From Rhipicephalus microplus (Eukaryota > Arthropoda > Arachnida > Ixodida > Ixodidae), in contig NC_134700.1 in NCBI RefSeq assembly GCF_043290135.1, positions 238,190,088-238,254,087 of the forward strand: a DNA stretch of 64,000 nt. The letters are read 5' to 3'. Position numbers and translations under genes: made by a program. Below, piece after piece: positions 24,154 through 35,316 of this stretch; within the stretch, counting starts at the first letter, position 1; every line of letters starts with the position of its first letter. Below the pieces are notes generated by a model. The model made no database searches. It was not told the origin of the DNA and saw only the letters and a program-made list of their open reading frames with translations.

Positions 24154-27100
24154 ATGGCCCGACTGCTACTTTGCCTTGCATCGCTGGTAATCTTTGGTAA
24201 GTGTCCAGCCTTGTTGCTTATGAAAGCAGTAAGGTCGCCTTTTGCCCATAATTTATTTGGTCACATCATTCTCAGGGTTGTAAGCGCGATTAATATTGTG
24301 CCTCAAGTAAGTATGCATTGAGCATATTTTTTGGCAATTTGGTTTCTGATACACTTACGCTACACCCATACTTACGTTTGAGCGAGCACAGCAGATATTG
24401 TTTAGTGTGAGGATAAATGGAAACGCGTATGATCTGTGCCGACAATAGTCCTTTGCTGAGACATTTTTTTTCCTTACTTTTCACGCAGGCGCAGTTCACA
24501 CATCGACAGTAGGTGATTCCAATAGGTTTCTTGACATCATTCTAGAAGACAAGCTCCCACGACAAATCAGGGACTTGAAGAATGTCTACCCCTTTGTGAA
24601 AGTACCCTACTTCAAGTTCAAGGTTAGTAGACGACGACATCACTGAAATGGAATATCATGATCAATGTGTTGAGGCCAGAAGTATCGATGCAAGTGAGAA
24701 TGCGAGTGAAATCATACGCTTTGCGCGAGCAAGCCAGAAAGACGTGAACATCAAACATTCCCAGAAATTACGGACATCTGAACATGGCGCCATCTCTCGG
24801 TGGCGGGAACACCAGCCTGCCATTACTGAATGGAAAATAGGGGAGCAAAATCTTATCTCTTGAAAAAAGCTAGGTATGAAAAACGACCACGTGTTATACA
24901 TAACAGAGACCCACTGGTATAGTTTGGTGAAATTGTAGTATCACGTGAAAGAGCGTGTGACTTCCCAGGATAATTGAACACTGCCCATATAAACGCATAG
25001 GAATACATTGTTCAATATTGAACACTTCATAAAGCTAGTGTGAAGCCTTGTGAGACTGTTCAGATAAGTCTGTGCTGTATAGAACGGGGCACCGATTTTG
25101 ATAACTACCTTATTTTTGTCAGACATGATTTTCTTCAATTATTCGCCATTCACTTACGGCAAGCTGCCGCTTTGGCGGACAAGAGATGGCACTACGTGTT
25201 GATGTCCCCAAATCTTGGTCATGCTGCCCTAACTTTCTCTCCTGGTGTACTTTTATTCACCAGATAAAAAGCACTGGAATCACGAACAGAGAACTCAAGG
25301 TGAAGGTGAAGTACGGAGTGTTGAAAGGTTTCGACACCGGTGTTCGCCGAATCGGAGAGTGTCACCCACCGGTTCTCATCAAGGGCAACATCACCGTTTC
25401 CTGCCTGCTGGAATTGAAAGGAATCAACGCCTCTTTAATAACTGAGGTAAGGAATCACTGTTGCTTTTACTAACAAATAGCTTTGTGAAGTGCCACAGAA
25501 ATAAGCTGCTGACTGAAGGCACGCTACGTGTTGCATATAGTGCTCGTGGTTTATATTCACTCACCTTATTTTTCTCTGGCTCTTTTTTTTTCACAACCAA
25601 GTTTCTCCCCCCCCCACTTCTTGGGCATACAACTAAATATAATTTCTTCCTTCCGGCTTTTACGTCATAATCACGGTGAAGCCCTCAATTTCAGACGATA
25701 TTCGCGTGCATTCACACGCGAGCGATTTTGCCCCAAAAGCGGAGCGGCAGCCGTCGCACGAGGTTGAAACCAGTTTTCAGGGTGCCTACCGTAGTCGGTG
25801 CAATCAACATCGCCAGAGTTGGAAAAAAGAAAAAAAAACGTATAGTTGATCCCTCTTTTCTAGGAATCTGTATAACGCGAAAATGAAACGTGTCATCGCA
25901 GAGGTAGTTGAGCATTCGTCGTGCACTGTTTCGCTAAAAGGGCGAACGCACGAAAGCTACAGTAACCAATTGAAACGTCACGCGAAGAACGACAACCAGC
26001 TCGACACCTAAAGCATGCTGCTCGAACAGAAAGAAAGGCGCACGAAATGTATGCACCGGTGTGCGCAGGATGAGCGTCAACAAGGATCACAATTTTTACT
26101 TCGTGTGTGAGCACAGCGCTCCTTTCGTAAACGCAGCCGTGGCAGTGAGCGATGGGACGTTCGTGCTCTCTTCGATTCCTGTAACTTCAAAGGAAACTTG
26201 TGATGGAAGTACAAGAGGTACAAAGCGTCCGAATGCTTAGATAAGCGCTCGCGCGAGTGAGTGACCACACCAGAGAACAAGTACATGCATCTAGTCCGTT
26301 CCATGTGGAGGCGCGTGCGCACAGCTACGCGTGGGGTGGCGCAGCAAGACGATCTTCAGAGCATGCGCGCCTAATGCGCGCCCGTAATGTCATCTGGCTA
26401 CTGATGACGGAAACACGCTGAAGTTTCCGAGTTCTGAGGACCGCCAGTGGTACATGGTGTATATAAATAGCTTGCTGTTAACATGGTAAAGAAGGGTCGT
26501 TATGTGGCTAAGTGGTTAGCGTGGTGCGCTGAGGAGTGCGAGGTCGCTGGCTCGGCACCCTGCTGCAAATCTTTTCGGGGCGAAGCTCCTTAGGGCGTGG
26601 GTTGTGCGTCCCCTGTATGTAGCCACCTCTCGTTTAGTTCTTGCAGTGTTCACTAGATGGTGGTAGCGTCACTTGTATGTAGCCACCTCTAGTTTAGTTC
26701 TTGCAGTGTTCACTAGATGGCGGTACTTGTATATGATGATGAAAAGATGCAAGATGTTATAAACTAGACGGCGGCACTTGTAGTTGATGATGAAAGATGC
26801 GAGATGTTATCAAATAGGAATGATGTCACATATGGCAGGTGTCATTGGTGGAAGGCAATCGTTCGATTTAGTGCAGCGACGTACGCTAGGGGGGAGCATT
26901 GTAATAAAATCGAGTGGGCAAAATGTACAGAAGATTCATGGTTTACCAGGTTTTCCTCCAGAGCTTCGCCCACTCATCATCATTCACTTCGTGGATATGG
27001 CGGCACTTTTTTTATTCTAGTCTTCATTTTAATGAAATCTGTTAGTAAATATTTTTAAAACTTCATACTCATACGTCATCGAGCCGTGGTGGACCCCAGC

Positions 27101-28176
27101 ATAAACCAGTTCCGAGTTAAAATTAGCTCGCAGATAAGTGTCTGCCCAAGGTCAGCCAACGGGGAGCAGCGAAGTGGGGAGCATTTTACGGCAGGGGCGG
27201 TGTTGAGAAACGGGTGCGCTCGCCAGGAGGAACTCGCTTTTTCTAGGTAGCACGGGTAACACACAAAAACCCGCGTCCGTGCGTCCTGCTGCCCCTCATT
27301 GCAGCGACCATCGCCGCTCAGTCACTCGGATGTGAAACAGCCATAAGAGTATCATATATAAGAGTATCATATATTGGCATTATATGTTTGGTTTGACAGG
27401 AAGGGCTACAGTTGCTGCCCAAAAAATCTTTGACGGATTGTGCTAATTAGTAGGTATTCATGTTAAAAAGACGGCAGACGCAAAACGCGGACACAGGGGA
27501 GAAGTCGAGACGGCCCAAAACGTTAACAACTTATAAGTCACACATCGACGGAGCTTACTCGAAATTAAACCACACATTCAACACCCTTGGAGCTACTTAA
27601 CACATGTAACCTTTGCCAATTGTCGCGGGCATATTGGCTAAGCATATGGTTACATATCAAAGATAAAACAATACCTCTAAAGCAGGACACGTGATAAACA
27701 TCAACTTAATAAATAGCACCGAACTTTATATCATACTCTAAATCAACAATGAACAATGAATTTGTAAAATATTTTAATGTGCTTCAAACTTACGCACAAC
27801 TGCTTTATTTTCTGAGTATAGCGGAGTTTTTCAAGAAACGTTCGACAAGCTTGTCTTCCTTTTGCAGGTCAAGGGAGAGACATTTGCGCGCAAGGAAAAA
27901 ACTGTGCCCGTCAACGTGACAGTTGTGGACACCGTGGCCAACTTCGAGGCAACAGCGTATCCGGGTAATCCGGGCACACTGCGCACTTTTCACGTAGAAC
28001 AGATACGGTTCCACACGGTCTACGACCGACGCCTGAGTCTGAACTCCGAGCGGCAGCGTGGCTTCAACACCGAGATTGAACGGGGCCTACGAAACATTTT
28101 GTACGACCTGCTCTACACCGATTACAAGAAGGCCCTGGAAAAGGCCGTCGAGTCCATGCCTTTTCCCAGGGCCTGA
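24154..28176 (+). CDS. Small secreted protein, group 7 allergen/TULIP-like (paralogue 2)
   Basis: Four coding exons: 24154-24196, 24489-24622, 25264-25446 and 27868-28176 (669 nt, 222 aa), all GT-AG. Phases match paralogue 1 exactly, and exons 3 and 4 have identical lengths (183 and 309 nt). MARLLLCLASLVIFG is the signal peptide. Shared landmarks are DSNRFLDIIL.DKLP, FKFK at the exon 2 end, NRELKVKVK.G, KGFDTGVRR, the cysteine pair C92/C106, VPVNVTVVDT, RTFH(V/I)..IR and the C-terminal LYDLLYTDYKKAL helix ending PFPRA. An ancestral gene duplication is therefore clear, although the proteins have diverged widely. Function is unknown: a secreted carrier of a lipid or other small ligand is an inference from fold-like features. 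Intron 3 contains copy 2 of the dispersed repeat. AATAAA lies at about 28913. Confidence 0.87.
25790..27125. repeat. Unclassified dispersed repeat, copy 2 (with insertion)
   Basis: Diverged second copy of the repeat at 8.3-9.1 kb, in the same orientation. It shares the GATCCCTCTTTTCTAGGAA block, GTATAACGCGAAAATGAAAC, GCGCTCCTTTCGTAAACGC and a GTATATAAATAG TATA-like motif near 26460. The closing TGGTGGACCCCAGCATAAA lies near 27089. Between the TATA-like motif and the closing block about 600 bp are extra, including a tRNA-like segment and the minisatellite at 26.6-26.8 kb. It sits in intron 3 of paralogue 2. Confidence 0.55.
26612..26819. repeat. Nested minisatellite
   Basis: Two about 60-bp units (starting near 26614 and 26674) share GTAGCCACCTCT.GTTTAGTTC and GTGTTCACTAGATGG. 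They are followed by two about 50-bp units (starting near 26726 and 26776) sharing ACTTGTA...TGATGATGAAA and GATGTTAT. The ends of all units share a CTAGA.GGCGG motif, so they look related. Confidence 0.75.
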
Positions 28177-28489
28177 GCAGATATAGTAACTTGAATATGC
28201 TGAAGACTTGTGCGGTTATGTTAACGCGAGTTGTGAGATCATAACGTGGTTTCAATCATCAAACTCTCTTATATGTCAATGGGTGACGCAAAGAAAAAAA
28301 AAGAATCGTCTGAAAAACAGAAGGGGAAGAAAGTGCGAAGCAAGAACGCTAAACTTCAAGCAATTTTCATTCTTGCGTTAAAAATGTCTTCTGAGAGGCA
28401 ACGCCAACTCGCTCAACAGAAAGTCTTATTGAATACAAACATATCGTCTTCCCTTCCAGAATATCACTTCCTTTCAGTAAACAGGACAT

Positions 28490-28621
28490 TTGAAGAAACG
28501 GAGAAACCAGATTAGGGACGTGCACACAAGAGGAGAAGACGACACGCACACGCCAGCGTATGTGTGTCATGCTCTCCTCTTGTGTACGGGTCCCTAAGCT
28601 GGTCTTTCCGTTTCTTCAAGT
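28490..28621. repeat. Foldback palindrome
   Basis: Two imperfect inverted arms of about 60 bp face each other across a short loop near 28548-28562. The left arm holds TTGAAGAAACGGAGAAACCAG and ACACAAGAGGAGA; the right arm holds TCTCCTCTTGTGTAC and GGTCTTTCCGTTTCTTCAA. The transcript would form a long hairpin. There is no coding capacity. Confidence 0.8.
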
Positions 28622-29050
28622 ACGTACCCACAGGCCCAGCAACAGAAACAGGAGACATTGAAATGCAGTAACAATGAAAAAAAAAAGAATTGTCATTTCC
28701 TGATGAACGTATCTTGAACGTGTGGAATAACACTAAAATGCCATTTTAGTGACATCCGAGCTCAATTAGTCTCGACATATTTTTGCAGTGGAGCTCATCC
28801 AAAGACTTGTACCAGTCATAACATAGTAATCTTGCAGTTATTATAATCAAAATGTGGTACGCAAATGGTAGCTTTTGTAAGATATGAAGTAGTGTTTGTA
28901 AGATTATCGAGGCAATAAAATAATCTTTTACTGCAAACCGGTGATCCTACACCCCTGTTACCCGTGCCTTGACTCGACGAGCCCGTGTAACACGAGCGGG
29001 GAAGGAGCTACACTCTGACACATGCTTTGGGAATGTGCCGTGAATGTTAA

Positions 29051-29506
29051 TAGAGAGTTTTAGTACTGCGGAATGGTGCTACGTACGCATCACGCAAGCG
29101 CCTTGCGTTACGTGGCGTCGTTTGCCGCTAATCGGCTTTTAGTACGCCGTAGTACCCGCGTACGTAACGAGCGTGAAGCGTGTTGCGCCATCTGGTAGAT
29201 CAAAATAGAAGTACGTGTTGTTGACAGCCAATGTGAGCCTATCCAAGTGTTATAGCCAGATTATGACCACATTTTAAGCCACAGAGCCGGTCGGTGCTTG
29301 CCTTCGATGCCGCCATTTTGCAAAACGAAGTGTCGCGCTGTCGCGAATTTGCTCGAGAGCGGCGCGATCACCTCATACGTACGCACGCACGCATCTCATG
29401 CGTGCGTACGTAGCAGCTGCGTACGTAACGCGATACGTGCGCGTTGCGGTCTGCGCATGCGCACGCCGCCACGTACGCAGCGTATACGCAGTACTAAAAC
29501 TCTCTA
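29051..29506. mobile_element. Short DNA element with perfect 20-bp terminal inverted repeats
   Basis: The left end reads TAGAGAGTTTTAGTACTGCG (29051-29070) and the right end (29487-29506) is its exact reverse complement. The interior is non-coding, very CpG-rich and full of CGTACG/GCGTACGTA palindromes. Flanks fit a TA target duplication (element then begins GAGAG), and AAT is also repeated at both sides. It is therefore a non-autonomous element, perhaps Tc1/mariner-like. Open frames inside it are not genes. Confidence 0.8.
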
Positions 29507-29824
29507 ATATCACTACCGCCGCTCACTTCACTACGCACGTTAGGCAGAGACATACCGTGAGGGCAATCGTCGTCGCTGTCACTAAAGCTCATGCTGGTAT
29601 ACCGCGCTCGGGCCGGGGCTGGCCGCCCTCGCGGCTGCGTTTGCTGCTACAAATCGGCTCTTCAGGCGTCGCTGCCGTTGTAACGTGGCCTACCAGCTTT
29701 GGGCATCCCGGCAAGCCGAAAAATGCCGCCCTTTAGGACTCCGAGCTATCAACTTATATAGGCACCACCATCTTCATCGATGGAGAGTGGTACGAGACTG
29801 GTGTGAATCTCCTCTTCCCCCGCC

Positions 29825-29887
29825 TCATTCATTCATTCATTCATTCATTCATTCATTGATTCATTCATTCATTCATTCATTCATTCA
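29825..29887. repeat. (ATTC)n microsatellite
   Basis: About 15 tandem ATTC units with one substitution (ATTG). Confidence 0.95.
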
Positions 29888-30193
29888 ACATTTATACACA
29901 CTGGGGCTTTAGAGTGCTAAGGTGCCGTCAACCGGTTTTCCATTTCCTCGTAGATCAACCTCCCTGTCCTCCGTCTATCTTTCATTTGCAAAGAGTCGTA
30001 TCCAACATTGTTACGCTAGCTGTGTTTGCGTTCTTATCTATAGCATATTGAACATTTGATGTATGCACCGCGTTAATGTGTAAGCATTCACCAGTAATAA
30101 ACGTAAAAACAAAAATGGTTAACGTTGCTGACGGAATCAGCGAATATTTAACGTCTACATCGCAAATCTGAGGGTAGTTTTTTTTTTATTAGA

Positions 30194-30431
30194 GCCCCGC
30201 CGCGGTGGTCTAGTGGCTAAGGTACTCGGCTGCTGACCCTCAGGGCGCGGTTTCGAATCTCGGCTGCGGCGGCTGCATTTCCGATGGAGGCGGAAATGTT
30301 GTAGGCCCGTGTGCTCAGATTTGGGTGCACGTTAAAGAACCCCAGGTGGTCGAAATTTCCGGAGCCCTCCACTACGGCGTCTCTCATAATCATATGGTGG
30401 TTTTAGGACGTTAAACCCCACATATCAATCA
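30194..30431 (+). mobile_element. Ruka-like SINE, full length
   Basis: The head GCCCCGCCGCGGTGGTCTAG leads into an A-box-like AGTGGCTAAGG and a B-box-like GGTTTCGAATCTC. Then come the GATGGAGGCGGAAATG body, the CCCCAGGTGGTCG and GGAGCCCTCCACTACGGC blocks, GGACGTTAAACCCC and an ATCAATC end. It is one of the best-preserved copies in the window and can serve as its reference. Confidence 0.92.
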
Positions 30432-31154
30432 GTTTTTATTAGAGGTTAATGCACACTAAACTGTGTGATATATATTTAGAAATAAAACGTCGCATATTTT
30501 TCTCATTTTATATCCATGAAAATTTATCACGCTTTGATTTACCTCACGCAGCAATGACACAAATAGGAACATCGTGCCAGTCAAATACATGTGTCAAGGG
30601 AGTTATGTTCAGCTGCTTTGTTTTTGTTTATTCAGTTGAGAGCCGAACGTTATCTTGGATATTCTCCCAATACTACGACGTTAGTTAAGAGGAGCACGCC
30701 GTCCAATGTAGTACGCAAACTTAAACACCTTGCACGTAGTGTCGCGCGCCAATGGGGCCCAACACTATAGGCTCTAAGCGAGAAAGGCACTCTACTCTGT
30801 TTTAGAATGAAACGTTATCACTTTCTCTCTACTTTTGAAGAACTTAGAACCCCATCCCTGGACACTAAGTACACCTTGATTTGCCACAGTAGTGCTTACC
30901 TAGAAAAAGAGTGATAGGCTTCAACGGTAACCGCTTAACTATAAGTGAAATGCTCGCCGACGCACTACTCAGCATCAGGAAATTCGGTTCAGTGTATTTT
31001 CCAAGGCCAAATTTTAGCAATTAGCGCGGTACAAGTTTCCATTGCATACGACTCGACAGTGCAAACATTGACTTTCCGTGGCTGCCGAGCGCTGGCAAAA
31101 TATGGACAGCTGCCGGCGGTGACCGCGAGACACAGGGACGGCTCGTGGACGTCG

Positions 31155-31187
31155 TTTAAAAGCCCCATCCATGCACGTGCGCTCAGT
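31155..31187 (+). promoter_or_regulatory. Core promoter of the lipocalin gene
   Basis: A TATA-like TTTAAAAG (31155-31162) is followed at the normal distance by an arthropod initiator TCAGT (31183-31187). This would place the transcription start about 36 bp before the start codon at 31221, with no 5'-UTR intron needed. Confidence 0.6.
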
Positions 31188-31220
31188 GGTAGCAACTGCA
31201 GGCTCAACACCGAAACAGAT

Positions 31221-33332
31221 ATGCGGACTTCAGCATGTGTCGTACTTATCATCGTCTCTCTGGTCGATAGAAATGGTGTGTGCGCGAACCCGAAGACATT
31301 GAAGGATGATTTCAACCCTTTCAAGGTAAGTCTTTCTAATTGGCGTGCAAGAATAACGTGATTAAATAAATTCATTCTGGAGATGCACAGGTCCCATCTA
31401 AGATAGTACTACGAGCATGTCGTGGTAATGAGACTCTAGACCAGTTTTTGCCACCTGAGGTTCCTCAAGGTGGAGAATTTATGTGAATGAATGTACTTGG
31501 GTTTGACTTGACGTAGAATCGAGCCGTCGCCCTTAATTGAGACGGTCATCTTAGCCGTTACGCTGCCCCTGCGCCACATTGCCAAGCTTGATGATGCAGG
31601 TTCGACTCCCGGCCATGGCGGCGGCATTTAGAATTGGTGGGAGAGGGCGTGTGGTGCACGCTAATAAACACGAGTTGGTCTAAATTTAGTCCGGCGTCTC
31701 ACACCTCGGCGTGCACCGTAGTCACTTCATGGTTTTAGCTCTTGAAATCCACTCAATCACCAAGCCACCACGGTGGATTGCTATTTAAGACAAGTACGAG
31801 CTAAGCTCAATAAGAATCGATAGTCAGCGGTGTAGGTTGCTTTAGCCCGTTAACTCTTCTTTTGCCTGTATCGTAAATCAGGAGATATAAAGTATGTCTT
31901 GTCTGGAAAGATGCAACAAGGCACAGTAAGGGATTTATTTTTTTCATTTAGTACGTGAATCATAGAAGTTTAAAATCACTGGGCGGACTTCAGCCCTGTA
32001 GCTTGATATATTTCTACCTGGAACAATAGCTGAAAAGCGAATACTTATCTTAAAGCACACATTTTCGCCACTGCAATGGTCTTGAGAACCTACAGTTTCT
32101 CAATTTCACAACTTGCACTTACAGTTCAAAGGCAAGTGGTGGGTGGATAGCTTCAGCCAAGCTATCTACGGAGACACAGATCGCTGTGCCCATTTCACGA
32201 TACAAAGAGACCACGACAACGTCTACAGAATCAAGGCGGAATACATCGACACTGAGTGAGGTTACTCTGTCTATAATGGAAGTGCTATATTTGTTAGAAT
32301 GCAGCAGTGCCTTCAACAAAGTTTGATAATCCTATAGTTACCTATATGCATGAATGAAACACCTTAGCTTTACCCAGCGAAGTAAAGCAGACGATGCTGA
32401 AAAAAAAAGAATAATTCTTTAAAATCCTGCCCGTGCAACGCAATCAAGGTTTGCGACGCAGTTCAGGCGTCGAGTTCACATGCAGTAAATTCACAGGGTC
32501 GGCGGAATTGCTAAAGAGAAAGAGAGAGAGAGATAAATAGAGAGGAAAGGCAGGGAGGTTAACCAAGCTTGGCTCGGTTGGCTACCCTACACTTGGGGTG
32601 AGGGAAAGGGAGAATAATAGAAAGGAAAGAGATAGAAAAGAAGAGGATTAAAAACGAGAAGGATGAATAGTAAAAAATTATCAATTGCCTTGTGACAAGA
32701 AAACTGCCTTTCACGAATGGTGCGCAATGCTTTCTGGAAGTGTGGACATGACCGATTACTTTATGCATAAGCGTATAAAAGTGAGACAAAAAATCAAGCA
32801 CTTTTACCATTGTAATGAAATTGATTTTTTCTTCTGAGCTCAGCAACGAGCTCGTAGAAATGAGCGTCGATGTGAATGAAGATCAACGGCACCCCTCAAG
32901 GTTCATGCTGAAGATCAGTGGTAAATACAGGAGCTTCACTAAGTCAATTTCTCGTCCCACAAAAGAAAATAAAGAACTCACTTTGCTTGGTCATTCCATT
33001 AGATGACGTTATTATGGAGACTGCCATTATCGACACGGACTACGACAACTGGGCCGTTGTCTGGGCCAAGAGTGGGACAGCGGGTACGGCGCATCACTCT
33101 ATGATTTCAAAATGACTTTGAGCTATTTTTTATTTCTTCTAAATAAATGAAAATATCCTATAACTGTGTCCACGCTCCCGTTTCAGCTGCATACCACGTT
33201 GTGACCCGGAAACCAAACGCCGAAGACCAGTTCCTTTCTGCGATTCAAGCTGCCCTGGACAAGGAAGGCCTAAAGAAAGATGATTTCAAAAAAGTGCCGA
33301 ATATGGACTGTTCTAAAAAGGATACAATATAA
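31221..33332 (+). CDS. Secreted lipocalin-like protein
   Basis: Five coding exons: 31221-31325, 32125-32255, 32844-32920, 33003-33083 and 33187-33332 (540 nt, 179 aa), all GT-AG with matching phases. MRTSACVVLIIVSLV is the signal peptide, cut near C21-A22. Lipocalin motif 1 (G-x-W) is FKGKWW (G38, W40), motif 2 is TDYDNWAVVW (T116-D117-Y118) and a motif-3-like arginine is in VVTRKP (R139). The usual helix follows the barrel, and the length suits the family. Such proteins bind small hydrophobic ligands or amines outside the cell; the ligand cannot be told from sequence. Only a few cysteines are present (C64-type DRC and the C-terminal MDC), fewer than in typical tick histamine-binding lipocalins, so an apolipoprotein D-like relative is plausible. 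AATAAA lies about 30 bp after the stop. Confidence 0.9.
31545..31765 (+). mobile_element. Diverged tRNA-derived SINE
   Basis: A B-box-like GGTTCGACTCC (near 31602) and a GCCATGGCGGCGGCATTT junction are followed by degenerate body blocks (GTGCACGCTAATAAA, CGGCGTCTCACA and TCATGGTTTTAG). It is an old copy in lipocalin intron 1. Confidence 0.55.
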
Positions 33333-33984
33333 TCGATAAAAAACGAATAATTATACAACAAAATAAACATTTTGTTTCTTTTATTTCCTGCACTAAGTCG
33401 GGATGGAAAGATTGAACAGAGGCAACTTGATACTGTGATTGTGTCCCAATCTGCGACCTGGCTTGGTTGTTTAAGAACAACCAAGTAGCTTAAAAACAAC
33501 CACTTGTCTAATTGAAATCATTTGCCATTGCACCCTTTCACGTTGAGGACACTGATATAGCAATAAGCCTGACCAGAGCACCCCTTCCCCCCCTTCTGTC
33601 TCTCTCTACGGCATGCCGCCTGATCGTACCGTTGTTTGGACGTGTAAGAAATCATAAATTCTTTGACATGTTCCACTGCTGCTCCTTGTTTTTGACAGAT
33701 GCTTATTTTTATAGAAAATAAAAAAAAATATATGGTTGCCTTTTTTTTTTTAAATACGAGTCAGTACGACAGCAAGTCATCCAAGAGAATATTGAGCGCA
33801 TCTCTGTTACCCGAAAGGCGGAAGACAAACATTTTAACGCAAATGAAGCTCTGATATATATAAGCAGGTCAATACTACTATAATGAAACCGGTCACAGCA
33901 CGTGATCGACTATGCGCAGTATGGTACCAGTAAAAAAAAGAAGATAAATCGGACCCTAGCAATAGATGTTTCTTCCACAAATCA

Positions 33985-34101
33985 CCCCAGGTGGTCGAAT
34001 TTAAAGAACCGCAGGTGGTCGAAATTCCCGAGCCCTCCACTATGGCGTCTCATAATCATATGGTGGTTTTGGGACGTTAAACCCCACAAATCAATCAATC
34101 A
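33985..34101 (+). mobile_element. 5'-truncated Ruka-like SINE
   Basis: It begins inside the body at CCCCAGGTGGTCGAATT, repeats the AGGTGGTCGAAATT block once, then runs through CCTCCACTATGGCGTCTC and GGGACGTTAAACCCC to an ATCAATCAATC end. The internal duplication of the AGGTGGTCGAA block is unusual. Confidence 0.8.
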
Positions 34102-34180
34102 ACAAATCCCCGATCACGCAGGAGCCATCCGATGATTTGCATTCCCTTTCTATCAGTGATGCAAACGTGTTGTCTATTAG

Positions 34181-34337
34181 GCATTGTCCAGGTGTAGGCA
34201 GCTGCCGCGAGTTGGTGCGCAGTAAACACGGGCTCACATTTAAAAGAGACTTTTGGAAACGTGCCTGTTTGCCTTGCGTCTACGATGGTTGCCTGTTCAA
34301 CACGACAGCTAATGCACTGTCCGGCACGCTGAAATGA
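34181..34337 (+). pseudogene. Possible orphan Kunitz-like exon
   Basis: A good acceptor (TGTCTATTAG, ending 34180) opens a frame with CPGVGSCRELVR, then FWKRACLPCVYDGCLFN and a stop at 34337. The CLPCVYDGC spacing equals the C-x7-C of Kunitz inhibitor domains (usually C..F.Y.GC..N.N), with the normal Phe changed to Cys. The spacing before it is about five residues too long and the final cysteine is missing. No signal-peptide exon or continuing exon was found. It may be a decayed Kunitz exon or chance. Confidence 0.25.
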
Positions 34338-34618
34338 GTGTGCTTACGGGTAACTAGTATCGCTAAAGATGTACCATCGCAAAACGCTTCAAGTTTGATC
34401 CGAGCCCGCAAGTCGGAGTTAGCATCCGTTCTTAGTAGAAACCCACATCTTCGTCCAAGCTTCCCATTGTTTAGCGAGCTACACACACAAATAGTGATAT
34501 GGAAAGTTGTTTGCGCACTAGGAATATGCTGTTTGCGCACTAGGAATATATTGTCGCAGATCACCGAGACGTCGAGTCCGAGAACCGACGACGTGTGTTT
34601 TTATGCAGGAGCCAAGAG

Positions 34619-34620
<2 letters not shown>

Positions 34621-34663
<43 letters not shown>
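34621..34663. repeat. (GA)n microsatellite
   Basis: About 21 AG dinucleotides in a purine-rich stretch; the arginine/glutamate-rich and serine/leucine-rich frames over it are artefacts. Confidence 0.95.
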
Positions 34664-34666
<3 letters not shown>

Positions 34667-35188
34667 AGATGCAAGGAAAGGCAGGAAGATTAACCCAAGA
34701 GCAAGAGACCTAAACAAGATCACGTCGTCTTCTTCAGTGTCCTTTTTCACGAGACTGTTGGCGCGCACATAGTCTTCGTTCTTTGTTTCGAGCGCGGCAA
34801 TATGCACTAGGAATAGTAAATGCCAGCGACATCTCGTGCGCAACGATGTTCTCTCGACTTTGAAACAAAGCGTTTGAATAGTTACGTGTGCAATATTTCT
34901 CTGCAAGTGCATTTATAGTCTGCTGGATAAAAGTGGAAAGTCATAGCTACAATGCCTGTTTAAACACGACGCCGCTCATTTCCCTAGCAACAGGAATAGA
35001 GCAGCCGAAAAGCTTACATTAATTGAAGTGCAAAGGGTGCACAGCTATTGTTAAATAGCCAACGCACCGATGATTGCCTTGAAAAGTAAACAAGCATAAA
35101 TTGTGAGTATAGGAAGGGCACCCGAAAAAGATTTTCGCAGGACACCAGAGGGTAAAGTGAAATAGTCGTTGTGTAAAAGAGCACAGGC

Positions 35189-35194
35189 TTTATT
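35189..35194 (-). terminator. Poly(A) signal of the macroglobulin gene
   Basis: AATAAA on the minus strand, about 125 bp downstream of the stop codon at 35319-35317. Confidence 0.6.
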
Positions 35195-35316
35195 GCGAAT
35201 GACAGGAGAGTTCAATAAAAACAAAGTATCACAAGACCGATGACCCGAAGGCGCTTGAGATCGTTTGTCTAGATGTAGAAAAATGCTGATGTATGAAGAC
35301 AGAAGCGAATAGCGCG

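Larger units (their letters stand above)
28177..31154. other. Intergenic region with transposon remnants
   Basis: This spans from the stop codon of paralogue 2 to the lipocalin promoter. It holds a foldback palindrome, a terminal-inverted-repeat element, an (ATTC)n repeat and a SINE, listed separately. No gene was recognised. Confidence 0.6.
33333..35188. other. Intergenic region between convergent lipocalin and macroglobulin genes
   Basis: It holds the lipocalin 3' end with AATAAA (about 33361), a truncated SINE, a possible orphan Kunitz-like exon and a (GA)n repeat. Otherwise nothing was recognised. Confidence 0.6.

Noticed and set aside
29298..29736. Cys/Arg-rich frames around 29.3-29.7 kb
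   Set aside because: They come from the CpG-rich interior and flank of the terminal-inverted-repeat element.
34338..34912. Open frames on both strands with Arg/Glu or Ser/Leu runs
   Set aside because: They run through the GA repeat and have no domain or splice context.
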